Positions 10,691 through 20,062 are shown, counted from the stretch's first letter. The stretch is 64,000 bases of DNA from Acidobacteriota bacterium (GCA_039030395.1 JBCCEF010000002.1:310001-374000); one strand, 5' to 3'. Notes: generated by a model from the sequence alone, not told the origin. Numbers and translations are program-made.

Positions 10691-12517
10691 ATGTCCTGGA
10701 CGGACCGCCTTCCCCAACTTCCTGACCAACCGGGGATCTACATCTTCCGCGGGGCCGACGGTGGTGCCCTCTACGTCGGCAAGGCCAAGTCCCTGCGCAA
10801 GCGGGTGCCGGCGTACCAGCGGCCGATGGAGCCGCGGCTGGCGGCAATGGCCGCCGAGGCGGTGGATCTCGAGTTCGTGGTGACGGATTCGGAATCCGAA
10901 GCGCTGCTGATCGAGAACAACTGGATCAAGAGCAACAAGCCGCGCTACAACGTCCTGCTGCGGGACGACAAGACCTACCCCTACCTTAAAGTCACCGTGC
11001 AGCACGACTACCCGAAGATCGCCTTCACCCGCCGGGTGCGCGACGACGGGGCCGACTACTTCGGCCCCTATCTGCCCGGCGGCCTGGCGCGCAAGGCGAT
11101 CAAGCTGGTCCAGAAGCTGTTCCAGGTGCGGGTGTGCCACATCCAGATCGACGGCAAACTGGCGCGGCCGTGCTTGTACCACGGCATGAGGCGCTGCCTC
11201 GGGCCGTGCGTCGATGGGCTGACCACGGCGGAGGCTTACGCCGCCGCCGTCGAGCAGACCCGGTTGTTCCTCGCCGGCCGCAACAACGCCCTGGTCAAGC
11301 GCTTGAAGAGCGACATGTGGAACGCCTCCGAGGCCCTCGACTACGAGACGGCGGCGCGCCTGCGGGACACCCTGGCGGAGATCGAGGCGATCGGCCAGCG
11401 CCGCAAACTGTCCTCCGTCGCCGGCGAGGACGTCGATGTCTTCGGCATCTACCTGGCCGGCGGCAACGCCGCCGTGGTGGTGCTGGTGATGCGCGGCGGC
11501 CAGGTGCTCGACCGGCGTGAACTCTTCTGGGAAGGGGTTGGCTCCATCGCTCCGGAGCGTCTGCTGGACGAAGTGCTGCCGCAGCTCTACGACCGCACCA
11601 CCTTCATCCCTAAGGAGGTCCACCTCCCGCTGGTGATCGAGGGCGAGGAAGCGCTGGTGGCGTGGCTCGGCGAGCGCAAGGGCCAGCGGGTGTATCTGCG
11701 GGTGCCGGCCCGCGGCCCGAAGGCCGAGCGGGTGGCCCTTGCGATGCGCAACGCCCGCCTGGCCCACCGGCGGCGGTTCCGCGAGGGGCAGGCTGCCGCC
11801 GGCGCGATGGCCCTCGGCAAGCATCTGCGGCTACCGGAGGCGCCGCGCCGCATCGAGGGCTTCGACATCTCGCATTTCCAGGGCGGTGAGACCGTCGCCT
11901 CGGTGGTGGTGTGGGAGGAGGGGAGGATCCTCAAGAAGGACTACCGCTCCTTCAACATCCGGCCGGAGGACGAGCCCGGAGCGGCTCCCCGGCCGCGCGA
12001 CCGCGCCAACGACGACGTGCGCTCTATCCGCCAGGCGGTGTCTCGGCGCTACCGGCGGCGCCTGGAAGAAGTGGGCGAGATGCCCGATCTGGTGCTGATC
12101 GACGGCGGCCGTGGGCAGCTCAACGGCGCCCTCGAGGCGCTCGCCGAGTTGGGGGTGGAAGAGACCCCCATCGCCGCCCTGGCCAAGCGAGAGGAAGAGG
12201 TCTACCTGCCGGCCCAGCCGGCGCCGCTGCGCCTCGACCGCTCGGACCCCGGTCTCCTGCTGCTCCAGCGAGTGCGCGACGAAGCCCATCGCTTCGCTCT
12301 GTCGCGCCACCGCAACCGGCGCTCCCGGCGCACCCTGGCAAGCCGCCTGGAAGAGATCCCCGGCGTTGGCCCCAAGCGCCGTAGGCAACTCCTCACCCGC
12401 TTCGGCAGCCTGGCGGGGGTGGCCGCCGCGCCGGCCGACGAGTTGGCCGCGTTGGTGGGAAAGAAGCTGGCCGGGCGCATCTCTACCGCCCTGGCGGACG
12501 ATGCCCCCGCGCCCTGA
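10691..12517 (+). CDS. uvrC: Excinuclease ABC subunit C
   Basis: Dual-incision nuclease of nucleotide excision repair, 608 aa. The N-terminal GIY-YIG domain has GIYIFRGADGGALYVGKAKSL. Four cysteines spaced 12, 8 and 4 residues apart (RVC.., RPC, RRC, GPC; about 154-178) match the UvrC iron-sulfur cluster. A UVR motif lies near 210, then the RNase H-like 5' nuclease (GFDISHFQGG with its Asp, and LVLIDGGRGQLN), and tandem helix-hairpin-helix motifs (IPGVGPKRRRQLL) at the C-terminus. Cotranscribed with uvrB. Confidence 0.97.
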   Translation: MSWTDRLPQLPDQPGIYIFRGADGGALYVGKAKSLRKRVPAYQRPMEPRLAAMAAEAVDLEFVVTDSESEALLIENNWIKSNKPRYNVLLRDDKTYPYLKVTVQHDYPKIAFTRRVRDDGADYFGPYLPGGLARKAIKLVQKLFQVRVCHIQIDGKLARPCLYHGMRRCLGPCVDGLTTAEAYAAAVEQTRLFLAGRNNALVKRLKSDMWNASEALDYETAARLRDTLAEIEAIGQRRKLSSVAGEDVDVFGIYLAGGNAAVVVLVMRGGQVLDRRELFWEGVGSIAPERLLDEVLPQLYDRTTFIPKEVHLPLVIEGEEALVAWLGERKGQRVYLRVPARGPKAERVALAMRNARLAHRRRFREGQAAAGAMALGKHLRLPEAPRRIEGFDISHFQGGETVASVVVWEEGRILKKDYRSFNIRPEDEPGAAPRPRDRANDDVRSIRQAVSRRYRRRLEEVGEMPDLVLIDGGRGQLNGALEALAELGVEETPIAALAKREEEVYLPAQPAPLRLDRSDPGLLLLQRVRDEAHRFALSRHRNRRSRRTLASRLEEIPGVGPKRRRQLLTRFGSLAGVAAAPADELAALVGKKLAGRISTALADDAPAP

Positions 12518-12555
12518 TAGAGTCGGCGCAACATCTTTCAAAGGCAAGGTTTAGC

Positions 12556-14070
12556 ATGAACTCCGATCACCCCCTCAAGCGCCAGGTGCCGATCATCGAA
12601 GCGGTCCGCGGTATCTACCAGAGCCGCCGCAGCGGCCTGATCGAAATCGAGGCCGAGGCCACCGGTCCGGGCGGCGAAGCGCAGCCCAAACGCCGGCTGT
12701 TCTTCGCCGACGGCGAGCTGCACCTGCCGCAGGTGAACGCCCTTGCCCGGCGCTTGGCGCCGCACCTGCCGATCGGCAGCACCGGCGATTCGGAGGAGCT
12801 GCGCTCGGAGGTCGCTTCGCTAATGGAGCGGGTCGCTCACCTGCTGCACGGTTGGGAAGCCTCGGAGTACGCTTTCTTCGAGGGCAACCACCTGCTGCCG
12901 CCGGATCTCGTCGGCCCCTTCCCGACCGCCGCCCTGCTGATGGAGTGGGCGGTGATGGACCTCTCCCACGATGACCTGTTGGAACAGCTCGGCGGCGGCG
13001 GAAACCCTTTTCGGGCCGTGTCGGCGTCGCCGCCGGAGGCTCTCGCCCCGCTGCTGTCGCCGGACGATTTGGCCCTGCTCAAGCGTCTGACGAAGCCGGT
13101 GGAGCTGGGCCCGCTGGTGACCGAAGCGGCGGACGACGCCACCGAGACGCTGCGCCGCCTCGGTCGCCTCAAGGCCATCGGCCTGGTGCGGGGCGGCACC
13201 CGCTCACCGGTATCCCAGGGCACACAACCGGTGCCGGTGGACGTCCTCAAGAGCTTGGCCGACCGGGTCGGCCGCGATCTCGCCGCGCGGCCGGTGGACC
13301 TCGACTCCAGCGAACACCGAGCGCGGCTACGGGATCTGCTGGCGGACTCCGGCGGTATGACCCACTACGAGCTGTTCGGCATCGGTCAGGAAGCCAAGGA
13401 CGAAGACATCCACGACGCCTACGACCGGGTGGCCCGGTTGGTCCATCCGAGCCATGCCGAGGGGCTCCATCTGGAAGGCCGGGAGGAGGCCCTGTGGCTC
13501 CTCTTCGAGCGCGCGACGGACGCCTACCTGACCCTGAACGACCCGTCCCGGCGCAGCCGCTACAACACCCACCTCGGAATCTCCCTCGACCCTTCTCCCA
13601 ATCGTCACCAGCGCGAAGGGGAGTCCCAGCGCCTGGCGGTCAGCTACTTTCGGCAGGGCAAGAGCATGCTGGCGAACGAGGAGTATCACTTCGCCGTCGA
13701 GCTGCTGCAGCAGGCGGTGCAGGCGGATCCCAAGGGGGAGTACTACCTGGCCCTGGCGGAGTCCCAGGAGCAAAACCCCAACTGGCTGCGCCGAGCGGCC
13801 GAGAGCTATCGGCGAGCGATCGAGATGGGCTCCGACGAGGCCGCCGTGTGGAACGCCCTGGGCCGGGTACACGAGCGCATGGGGCAGTTTGAGCAGGCCC
13901 GGTTACAGTTCGGCGCCGCCCTACGGCGCACCCCGGGAGATCCCGAGGCGGAGGCCGGCCTGGCGCGCATCGAAGCTCTGCGGGCACCGGCCAAGGCTGC
14001 CGTCACCGGTGGTGGCGGAGGGGTCAAGTCTTTCCTCTCACGTCTTCTCCGCAAGCCTCAGAGCCAGTAG
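12556..14070 (+). CDS. PATAN (DUF4388)-like, degenerate J-domain and TPR protein
   Basis: 504 aa, no enzyme motif. The N-terminal 100 residues (SGLIEIEAE..RRLFFADGEL) resemble the PATAN/DUF4388 adaptor fold of delta-proteobacterial and acidobacterial signalling proteins. About 267-345 is a J-like domain (THYELFGIG..DEDIHDAYDR) whose HPD tripeptide is HPS, so normal Hsp70 stimulation is doubtful. The C-terminal 150 residues hold about three TPR repeats (AVELLQQAVQADP, AAESYRRAIEMG, QARLQFGAALRRTPGD). Likely a scaffold; function unknown. It starts 38 nt after uvrC, and its TAG stop lies in the left end of repeat copy B. Confidence 0.75.
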   Translation: MNSDHPLKRQVPIIEAVRGIYQSRRSGLIEIEAEATGPGGEAQPKRRLFFADGELHLPQVNALARRLAPHLPIGSTGDSEELRSEVASLMERVAHLLHGWEASEYAFFEGNHLLPPDLVGPFPTAALLMEWAVMDLSHDDLLEQLGGGGNPFRAVSASPPEALAPLLSPDDLALLKRLTKPVELGPLVTEAADDATETLRRLGRLKAIGLVRGGTRSPVSQGTQPVPVDVLKSLADRVGRDLAARPVDLDSSEHRARLRDLLADSGGMTHYELFGIGQEAKDEDIHDAYDRVARLVHPSHAEGLHLEGREEALWLLFERATDAYLTLNDPSRRSRYNTHLGISLDPSPNRHQREGESQRLAVSYFRQGKSMLANEEYHFAVELLQQAVQADPKGEYYLALAESQEQNPNWLRRAAESYRRAIEMGSDEAAVWNALGRVHERMGQFEQARLQFGAALRRTPGDPEAEAGLARIEALRAPAKAAVTGGGGGVKSFLSRLLRKPQSQ

Positions 14071-14245
14071 GGTGCTGGAGATCGGCTTCGCCGATGATTT
14101 CAGCACGCCTCCTGGCTGCTCATTTGCGGGGGGCTGGGCGCCCCCTCGCCCGAAAACGGAACGTTTCCGGGCTCACCCCATCCACGGCGTCTTACGCCGC
14201 CGCCTCGCTCTCCGAGTTCGGTCGTGGAATTCAGCGCTCTGCTTG
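14064..14245 (+). repeat. Dispersed TIR element, copy B
   Basis: 182 bp. The left end CCAGTAGGGTGCTGGA (14064-14079) and right end TTCAGCGCTCTGCTTG (14230-14245) are inverted versions of the family end CTAGCAGGGTGCTGAA (each 13 of 16 positions). Internally there is GTGCTG..CAGCAC enclosing ATCGGCTTCGCCGAT, then GGGGGGC/GCCCCC, CCCGAAAAC/GTTTCCGGG and GGCG/CGCC stems. It contains the preceding gene's stop codon, and its right end overlaps the predicted rnpB -35 region. Confidence 0.75.
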
Positions 14246-14257
14246 AATGCTGATAAT
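14230..14257 (+). promoter_or_regulatory. Putative rnpB promoter
   Basis: TTCAGC (14230-14235), 16 bp and GATAAT (14252-14257), placing a start near 14264, right where the RNase P RNA helix P1 begins. The -35 hexamer is part of the right terminal repeat of element copy B. Confidence 0.5.
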
Positions 14258-14263
14258 CTGGCG

Positions 14264-14661
<398 letters not shown>

Positions 14662-14670
14662 GGTTTTTCA

Positions 14671-14830
14671 GAGGGGCTGGGCGCCCGCACGCGGTCCGCC
14701 CCCTCGCCGCAACAAGTGCGATTCTTTGCCGGGCCGCGCAGGCGGCTCACCCCGTCCACGGCGCCTCTGGCGCCGCTTCGCCCTTCGGGCTCGGGTGCAG
14801 AGTACGAAGAAAGTCTCGCACTCTGCCTTG
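14671..14830 (+). repeat. Dispersed TIR element, copy C
   Basis: Lies directly 3' of rnpB. The core GAGGGGCTGGGCGCC, CCCCCTCGCCG, AAGTGCGATTCTTTGCCGGGC, CTCACCCCGTCCACGGCGCC, TTCGCCCTTCGGGCTCGG aligns with the other copies and shares the AAGTGCGATTCTT segment with copy A. A terminal hairpin GCAGAGT/ACTCTGC spans 14797-14826, and its right arm resembles the family end. No left terminal repeat is seen; rnpB occupies that position. Upstream of the LD-carboxypeptidase by 17 nt. Confidence 0.65.
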
Positions 14831-14846
14831 CTGACAAGGGGCTCTC

Positions 14847-15767
14847 ATGAGAAACGTTCCCATCGCCCGCTTGCCGCCGCCGGTTCTGCCCGGCGACAAG
14901 GTTGGCGTCGCCGCCCTTTCCGGCCCGGCCGACCCGGTTCGGCTGGAAGCGGGCCTGGCGGCTCTTCGCGATCTCGGCTTCGAGCCGGTGGTGGCGGCCA
15001 ACGCCTTCGATCGCTCCGGCCTGTTCGCCGGCAATGACGGCCACCGCCTGGAGTCCTTCCACCAACTGCTGCGGAATCCGGAGATCAAGGCCGTCTTCTT
15101 CGTGCGCGGCGGCTACGGCTTGATGCGCCTGCTGCCGAGAATCGACTGGGATCTGCTCGGCAGCGAGCCGCGGGCCTTCATCGGTTACTCGGACCTCACG
15201 CCGCTGCTCTGGCAGATCGTCGAACGCTTCGGCTGGGTGACCTTTCACGGCCCGATGGTGGCGGCGGATCTGGCCCGCGGCTTGACGAAGATGGAACGCA
15301 TCTCGCTGCTCGACGCGCTGGCCGGCCGCGGCCCGTTTCTCGTGCCCCTGGCCTCCGCAGGCGGCGAGCCGGCGGAGGAGATGACCGAGGGTCCGCTGGT
15401 GGGAGGCTGCCTTTCGATGCTGACGGCGCTCCTCGGCACGCCGTATTTCCCTTCCCTAAGGGGCCGGATTCTCTTTTGGGAGGACATCGACGAGCCGCTC
15501 TATCGCCTCGACCGAATGTTGACCCATCTGCGGCTCTCCGGTAGCCTGAGCGATCTCCGCGCCATGGTCATCGGCCATCTCACCTGCTCCGACGGCAGCG
15601 CTTCCGAGCGCTGGAGGTGCCGATTGGAGGAGGCCGTGAAAGGGTTTCCCTGGCCGGTGTTTTGGGGGCTGGAATGTGGGCACCAAGCGCCCAACCGGAC
15701 CCTTCCCATGGGATTGCAGGCGCGCCTGGAGATGGCGGCGGGCCGAATGGAGTTGTTCGAGGCTTGA
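14847..15767 (+). CDS. LD-carboxypeptidase (peptidase S66 family)
   Basis: 306 aa. S66 enzymes (LdcA, MccF) cleave an L,D-amide, typically releasing D-Ala from murein tetrapeptides during cytoplasmic cell-wall recycling. The nucleophile motif is FIGYSDLTPLL (Ser about residue 117) after the family's FFVRGGYGLMRLL; the Glu-bearing strand appears as ILFWEDIDEPLYRLDRML, and the catalytic His in GLECGHQAPNRTLPMG near residue 280. No signal peptide, consistent with the cytoplasm. It ends 5 nt before the cNMP-FHA gene, so the two may be cotranscribed. Confidence 0.9.
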   Translation: MRNVPIARLPPPVLPGDKVGVAALSGPADPVRLEAGLAALRDLGFEPVVAANAFDRSGLFAGNDGHRLESFHQLLRNPEIKAVFFVRGGYGLMRLLPRIDWDLLGSEPRAFIGYSDLTPLLWQIVERFGWVTFHGPMVAADLARGLTKMERISLLDALAGRGPFLVPLASAGGEPAEEMTEGPLVGGCLSMLTALLGTPYFPSLRGRILFWEDIDEPLYRLDRMLTHLRLSGSLSDLRAMVIGHLTCSDGSASERWRCRLEEAVKGFPWPVFWGLECGHQAPNRTLPMGLQARLEMAAGRMELFEA

Positions 15768-15772
15768 ATGCG

Positions 15773-16558
15773 ATGACCAAGGCGAAGTTCAAAACCACCA
15801 GCAACAAGGCGGCACAAAGTCAGTTCCAGGCGGAGTTCGCCAAGGGATCCTTCGTCTTCACCGAAGGTGAATTGGGTACCCACATGTACATCATCCAGGA
15901 AGGCAAGGTGGAGATCCTCCAGCGCCTGGGCGGCGAAGACCGCCAGGCGGCGGTGCTCGAAAAGGGTGACTTCTTCGGCGAGATGGCGGTGCTCGAAGAC
16001 CTGCCGCGCAACGCCTCCGCCCGCACCCTGGCGGACACCCGCCTGCTGCAGATTGACAGCTCGACCTTCGATCAGATGCTCAAGGACAATCCCGAGATCG
16101 GCGTGCGGATGATGCGCAAGCTGTCCCGCCGGCTGCGCGAGACGGACACCATGCTGCGGGAGATCATGGGTACCGACGAAAGCACCCCGTCGCCGGAGAT
16201 CCCCGCCCCGGAAGCCGCCGTCGCCGCTTCCACCAGCGAAACCCTGCGCCACGAAGAGTCCGGTATGAAGTTCCCGCTAAGCAGCGGTTCCGAGACGATG
16301 ATCGGCCGCAAGGATCCGGTCACCGGCATCTTCCCGGACATCGATCTGTCGCCCATCGACACCCAGCGCTCGATCAGCCGCCGCCACGCCAAGATCTACC
16401 GCCGCGGGGACACCCTCTACCTGTCCGAGGAGATTGGCACCATGAACGGCACCTTCGTCAACGCCAACCGGCTGGTCAAGGGCGTGCCGGCGGAGATCAA
16501 GGCCGGCGACGAAGTGCGCTGCGGAGTGATTCCCCTGGTGCTAGAAGTCGGCGGCTAG
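15773..16558 (+). CDS. Cyclic nucleotide-binding domain plus FHA domain protein
   Basis: 261 aa. Residues about 18-125 are a CRP-type cNMP-binding domain with the phosphate-binding cassette GDFFGEMAVLEDLPRNASA, including the Glu and Arg expected for cAMP or cGMP binding. Residues about 160-261 form an FHA domain (IGRKDP, SISRRHAKIYRR, NGTFVNA) that should bind phosphothreonine. No DNA-binding domain follows, so it is not a CRP-like transcription factor. It probably links a nucleotide signal to a phosphorylated partner. ATG at 15773 follows the LD-carboxypeptidase by 5 nt. Its TAG stop is inside the left end of repeat copy D. Confidence 0.87.
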   Translation: MTKAKFKTTSNKAAQSQFQAEFAKGSFVFTEGELGTHMYIIQEGKVEILQRLGGEDRQAAVLEKGDFFGEMAVLEDLPRNASARTLADTRLLQIDSSTFDQMLKDNPEIGVRMMRKLSRRLRETDTMLREIMGTDESTPSPEIPAPEAAVAASTSETLRHEESGMKFPLSSGSETMIGRKDPVTGIFPDIDLSPIDTQRSISRRHAKIYRRGDTLYLSEEIGTMNGTFVNANRLVKGVPAEIKAGDEVRCGVIPLVLEVGG

Positions 16559-16749
16559 CAGCTCGCTGAAGAATGTCTTCGACAATGATCTCAGCTTCGC
16601 TGCTAGCTGTTATTCATCAGGGGGCTAGGCGCCCCCTCACCCGAAAAGCTCAGGCTTTTCGCTCTCACCCCGTCCTCGGCGGTTTTGCCGCCGCCTCGCC
16701 CTCCGGGCTTGGTCGCAGGCTGCTGATGAGCAGTTCAGTACCCTGCTAG
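16555..16749 (+). repeat. Dispersed TIR element, copy D (complete, 195 bp)
   Basis: Complete copy. Left end CTAGCAGCTCGCTGAA (16555-16570) and right end TTCAGTACCCTGCTAG (16734-16749) are inverted repeats. The left part folds as CTAGCAG..GCTGA / TCAGC..CTGCTAG (16555-16606). The core has GGGGGC/GCCCCC, CCGAAAAGC/GCTTTTCG, CACCCCGTCCTCGGCGG/CCGCCG and GCCCTCCGGGC. CTAG at both outer ends could be a 4-bp target duplication. It begins within the upstream gene's stop codon. Confidence 0.8.
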
Positions 16750-16790
16750 AGACCGCTCGACCTTGCATGGGCAGAGCCTCGCAAGGAACC

Positions 16791-18851
16791 GTGGCCGCCG
16801 AGTTGAGCCCCACTTCCGATCTTGAAGGTCTGCCCGGCATCGGCCCCAAGCGGGCCGCCGAGCTGCGCTCCCTCGGCATCCGGCAGCCGTTGGACCTGCT
16901 GCTGCGCCTGCCGCAGCGCTGGGAGGATCGCCGCTCGGTGGCGGCGGTGGCGGATCTCACCGGGCGTTGGAATGAGGGCGCCGGCGAGGAGCTGGCAACG
17001 GTGGTCGGCTACTTGGAAAGCGTCCGAACCATCCGCCTTCGCGGTCGCCGCACGATGGTGACCGCTCGCCTGCGCGACGCCGCCGATAAAACCCTCGACG
17101 TCCGCTGGTTCAACCGCCCCTTCATCGCGCGCCAGATCGATCCCGCCGCCCGCTATCGGCTGCACGGCGCGGTCAAGGTCAAGAAGAACGGCTTGGAGCT
17201 GCTCAACCCGAGTTGTGAGCGCTGGGAGGTGGCGGAGGGAGAGCCGGCCTTGACGCCGATCTACAGCTCCCTCGGCCCGCACGGTCCCGCCACGGTGCGG
17301 CGCTGGACGGAAGCGGCCTTGAGACAGGATCTACCGGCGGATCCGCTGCCGGCGGATCTCCGCAGCCGCCGGCAGCTCGGCGATCTGCCGGCAGCTCTCC
17401 GCGCTGTCCACCAGCCGCCGCCGGACGCGAGCCTCGATGACCTCGCCCCGGGCTCGCCGCCCTGGCGTCGTGTCGCCTATCAGCGCCTCCTCGAACGTCA
17501 GCTCCGATTGGCTCGGCGGCGCAGCCTTCGCCGTGGCACCTGCGCGCCGATCTCGCTGCCGACGGATCCGGACCGCCTCGACCGGTTGGCCCGCCCCTTT
17601 CCCTTCGAGCTGACCGCCGGCCAGCGGCGCTGCGGCGAGGAGATCCTGAGCGACCTCGGCCGCTCTTGGCCGATGGATCGGCTGCTCCAGGGCGATGTCG
17701 GCAGCGGCAAGACGGCGGTGGCCGCCCTCGCCCTCGGGGCGGTGCTGGAGGCCGGTGGGCAGGCCTTACTGATGGCGCCGACGGAACTGCTGGCAGAGCA
17801 GCACCGGCAGTCCCTCGACGGGTGGGGCTTCGGTGAGCGCTGGAAGGTCGCCACCCTCACCGCTTCCCGGCGGGACGCCGAGGCGGTGCGACGGGAGCTG
17901 GCGGACGGCTCGGTGGATCTCGTCGTCGGCACCCATTCGCTGATTCAGCACACCACCCGCTTCGTCCGCCTCGCCCTGGTGGTGATCGACGAGCAGCAGC
18001 GCTTCGGCGTCGAGCAGCGCCAGGCCTTCGCCGGCCATCCCCACCGCCTCACCCTCACCGCCACGCCGATCCCCCGCTCTCTGGCCCTCACCCTGTGGGG
18101 GGATCTCGAACTGTCAATCCTCGACGAGAAACCGCGCGGCCGGCAGCCGGTGGTCACCGAGCTGCAGCCGATCACCGAACGCATGGCCGTCTATGCCGAA
18201 CTCGAAAAGCGCCTGGAGCGCGGCGAGCAGGCCTTTGTGGTGATGCCGCGGGTGGGCGGGGAGGACAAGGCCGGCGCCACCGCCGCGGTCGAGGTCGAAG
18301 GCGAAGCGCTTCGGGAGCGCTTCGCCAAGTTTGGAGCGGCGGCTATCCACGGTGGGACGCCGAGCGAAGAGCGCCAGGCGGCGACCGCCGCCCTGGCGGC
18401 CGGCGACCTGCGCTTGGTGGTCGCCACCACCGTCATCGAGGTGGGGGTGGACGTGCCCGGTGCCACGCGGATGGTGGTCGAAAACGCCGAGTGCTTCGGC
18501 CTGGCTCAGCTCCATCAGCTCCGCGGCCGCATCGGTCGCAGCACCAAGCCCTCCAAGTGCATCCTGCTGCATGGCCCCTGCGGCCCCGCCGCTCTCCGAC
18601 GGCTGGAACAACTGGTGCACGGTGACGACGGCTTCCGCCTCGCTGCCGTGGACCTTCGCCTGCGCGGCGCCGGCGATCTGCTCGGCGCCCGCCAATCTGG
18701 GCTGGAAGAGTTCTCTGGGCTGGAAGAGTGGCTCGCCGAGGAATCGAGCCCCTGGCCCGAATACGCTCGGAAAGATGCCGAGGAGTTGCTCGCGCGCTGG
18801 CAGGATCCGGCCCTCGCGGCGCTGCGGGAAAGGCTGGCTGGCGATGGCTGA
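16791..18851 (+). CDS. recG: ATP-dependent DNA helicase RecG
   Basis: Branch-migrating helicase for stalled forks and Holliday junctions, 686 aa. An N-terminal helix-hairpin-helix (LPGIGPKRAAELRSLGI) leads to the OB wedge domain; helicase motifs are LLQGDVGSGKTAVAALA (I), VVIDEQQRFGVEQRQ (II, with Gln where most RecG have DEQHRFGV), LTLTATPIPRSLALT (III), TTVIEVGVDVPGATRMVVENAE (V) and QLRGRIGRS (VI). GTG at 16791 is preferred because AAGGAACC precedes it; ATG at 16767 has no ribosome binding site. Its stop overlaps the next gene by 8 nt. Confidence 0.95.
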   Translation: MAAELSPTSDLEGLPGIGPKRAAELRSLGIRQPLDLLLRLPQRWEDRRSVAAVADLTGRWNEGAGEELATVVGYLESVRTIRLRGRRTMVTARLRDAADKTLDVRWFNRPFIARQIDPAARYRLHGAVKVKKNGLELLNPSCERWEVAEGEPALTPIYSSLGPHGPATVRRWTEAALRQDLPADPLPADLRSRRQLGDLPAALRAVHQPPPDASLDDLAPGSPPWRRVAYQRLLERQLRLARRRSLRRGTCAPISLPTDPDRLDRLARPFPFELTAGQRRCGEEILSDLGRSWPMDRLLQGDVGSGKTAVAALALGAVLEAGGQALLMAPTELLAEQHRQSLDGWGFGERWKVATLTASRRDAEAVRRELADGSVDLVVGTHSLIQHTTRFVRLALVVIDEQQRFGVEQRQAFAGHPHRLTLTATPIPRSLALTLWGDLELSILDEKPRGRQPVVTELQPITERMAVYAELEKRLERGEQAFVVMPRVGGEDKAGATAAVEVEGEALRERFAKFGAAAIHGGTPSEERQAATAALAAGDLRLVVATTVIEVGVDVPGATRMVVENAECFGLAQLHQLRGRIGRSTKPSKCILLHGPCGPAALRRLEQLVHGDDGFRLAAVDLRLRGAGDLLGARQSGLEEFSGLEEWLAEESSPWPEYARKDAEELLARWQDPALAALRERLAGDG

Positions 18852-20052
18852 CGATCCGCTCCACGAGCGCATTCTGCTGGTCGCCAACACCCTGCCGCCG
18901 CACGACATCAGCGGCGTGGGGGAGCAGGTGCTGCAGCTCGCCGAAGGCCTGCGGCAGCGCGGTGCGGAAGTCGAGGTGTTGGGCCGCGGCGGCCAGAAAG
19001 AAGACGCGGACGGTGCCCGGGGACCCAAAGTGCTCTTCCCGTTGACCATCGTGCCGGCGGTGCGTCGGCGTCTGCGCTCCTTCCGCCCGACGGTCCTCCA
19101 GGTCCACGAGTCCGACGGCGCCCTGGCCCTGTGGGCCGGGCGCCGCCACCGCCGCCGCAGCGGCCAGCGACTTCTCCTCGTCGCCCTCCAGCAGGTGAGC
19201 TACGTGCGCGAGCGCCGCGCCGTCCGCCCGCTGCGCGACGCTTCCGACGGTGACCGGGTGATCGGCCGTCCGGGGAGCGTCGAGAAGCGCTTCCGGTGGC
19301 TGAAAGCGCCCCTCCAGATCCTCCTCGGCCGCTGGACGGCTCGCTGGGCGGACCGGGTGCTGGCCCCCAGCGAGCGCACCGCCGGCGAGATCGAGCTGGA
19401 CTATCTCAGAGGAAAAGGACGGGGCGGAGAAGGAGACGTGCGGGTGGTGCCGAACGTCACCGGCGGGCTAGTACACCAGACCGTTGCCAGCTTTGAGGAC
19501 CCCGCCGATGAACCGGTCTTTCTGTTCGTCGGCCGCCTGCGCCTCCGCAAGGGGGTGGAAACCCTCCTCGCCGCCTACCGCCGTCTGGAGGACTCCGGCT
19601 CCCCGCCGGCACCCCTCTGGATCGTCGGCAGTGGCGAGCACCAAGCGGCTCTGCGGGCGCGGGTGGAGGCGCTCGGCCTGCGATCGGTCCGCTTTCTCGG
19701 CCGCCGTTCCGGCGCCGAAGTGCGCGGCCTCTTCGAGCGCTCCCGAGCGCTGGTGGTGCCCTCCACCTATGAAGGCATGCCGCTGGTCATCCTGGAGGCG
19801 ATGGAGGCGGCCTTGCCGGTGATCGCTAGTGATGTGTCCGGAATACCCGAGGTGGTGGTCGACGGCGTCACCGGCCGCATCGTGCCGCCGGAAGACTCCG
19901 CCGCCCTGGCGGCGGTCCTGCGCGAAGCCCAGGATCATCCCGAGCGGGCGAAGGACTGGGGCCAAGCCGGCCGCCGGCGCCTCGACGAGCACTACCGCCC
20001 ACACCACGGCGCCAAGGCCTGGATCGCGGCCCTGTCCGACCTCTTGGAGTAG
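18844..20052 (+). CDS. Glycosyltransferase family 4
   Basis: 402 aa GT-B retaining glycosyltransferase. The N-terminal Rossmann domain starts ILLVANTLPPHDISGVGEQV, the glycine-rich acceptor loop. The C-terminal donor domain has FLFVGRLRLRKGVETLLAAY and the catalytic EX7E region STYEGMPLVILEAMEAALPV, followed by VIASDVSGIPEVV. Donor and acceptor unknown. It overlaps recG by 8 nt and is followed by a membrane protein and a GT2, so 18.8-21.4 kb looks like one glycan-assembly operon attached to recG. Start ATG 18844. Confidence 0.9.
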   Translation: MADDPLHERILLVANTLPPHDISGVGEQVLQLAEGLRQRGAEVEVLGRGGQKEDADGARGPKVLFPLTIVPAVRRRLRSFRPTVLQVHESDGALALWAGRRHRRRSGQRLLLVALQQVSYVRERRAVRPLRDASDGDRVIGRPGSVEKRFRWLKAPLQILLGRWTARWADRVLAPSERTAGEIELDYLRGKGRGGEGDVRVVPNVTGGLVHQTVASFEDPADEPVFLFVGRLRLRKGVETLLAAYRRLEDSGSPPAPLWIVGSGEHQAALRARVEALGLRSVRFLGRRSGAEVRGLFERSRALVVPSTYEGMPLVILEAMEAALPVIASDVSGIPEVVVDGVTGRIVPPEDSAALAAVLREAQDHPERAKDWGQAGRRRLDEHYRPHHGAKAWIAALSDLLE

Positions 20053-20062
20053 GATCGCCGCC

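Noticed and set aside
14671-14846. Short proteins encoded by the element cores (peptides ending in RRRLALRARS-like sequence)
   Set aside because: Similar peptides appear in several copies only because the DNA repeats are similar; no start sites or codon conservation.
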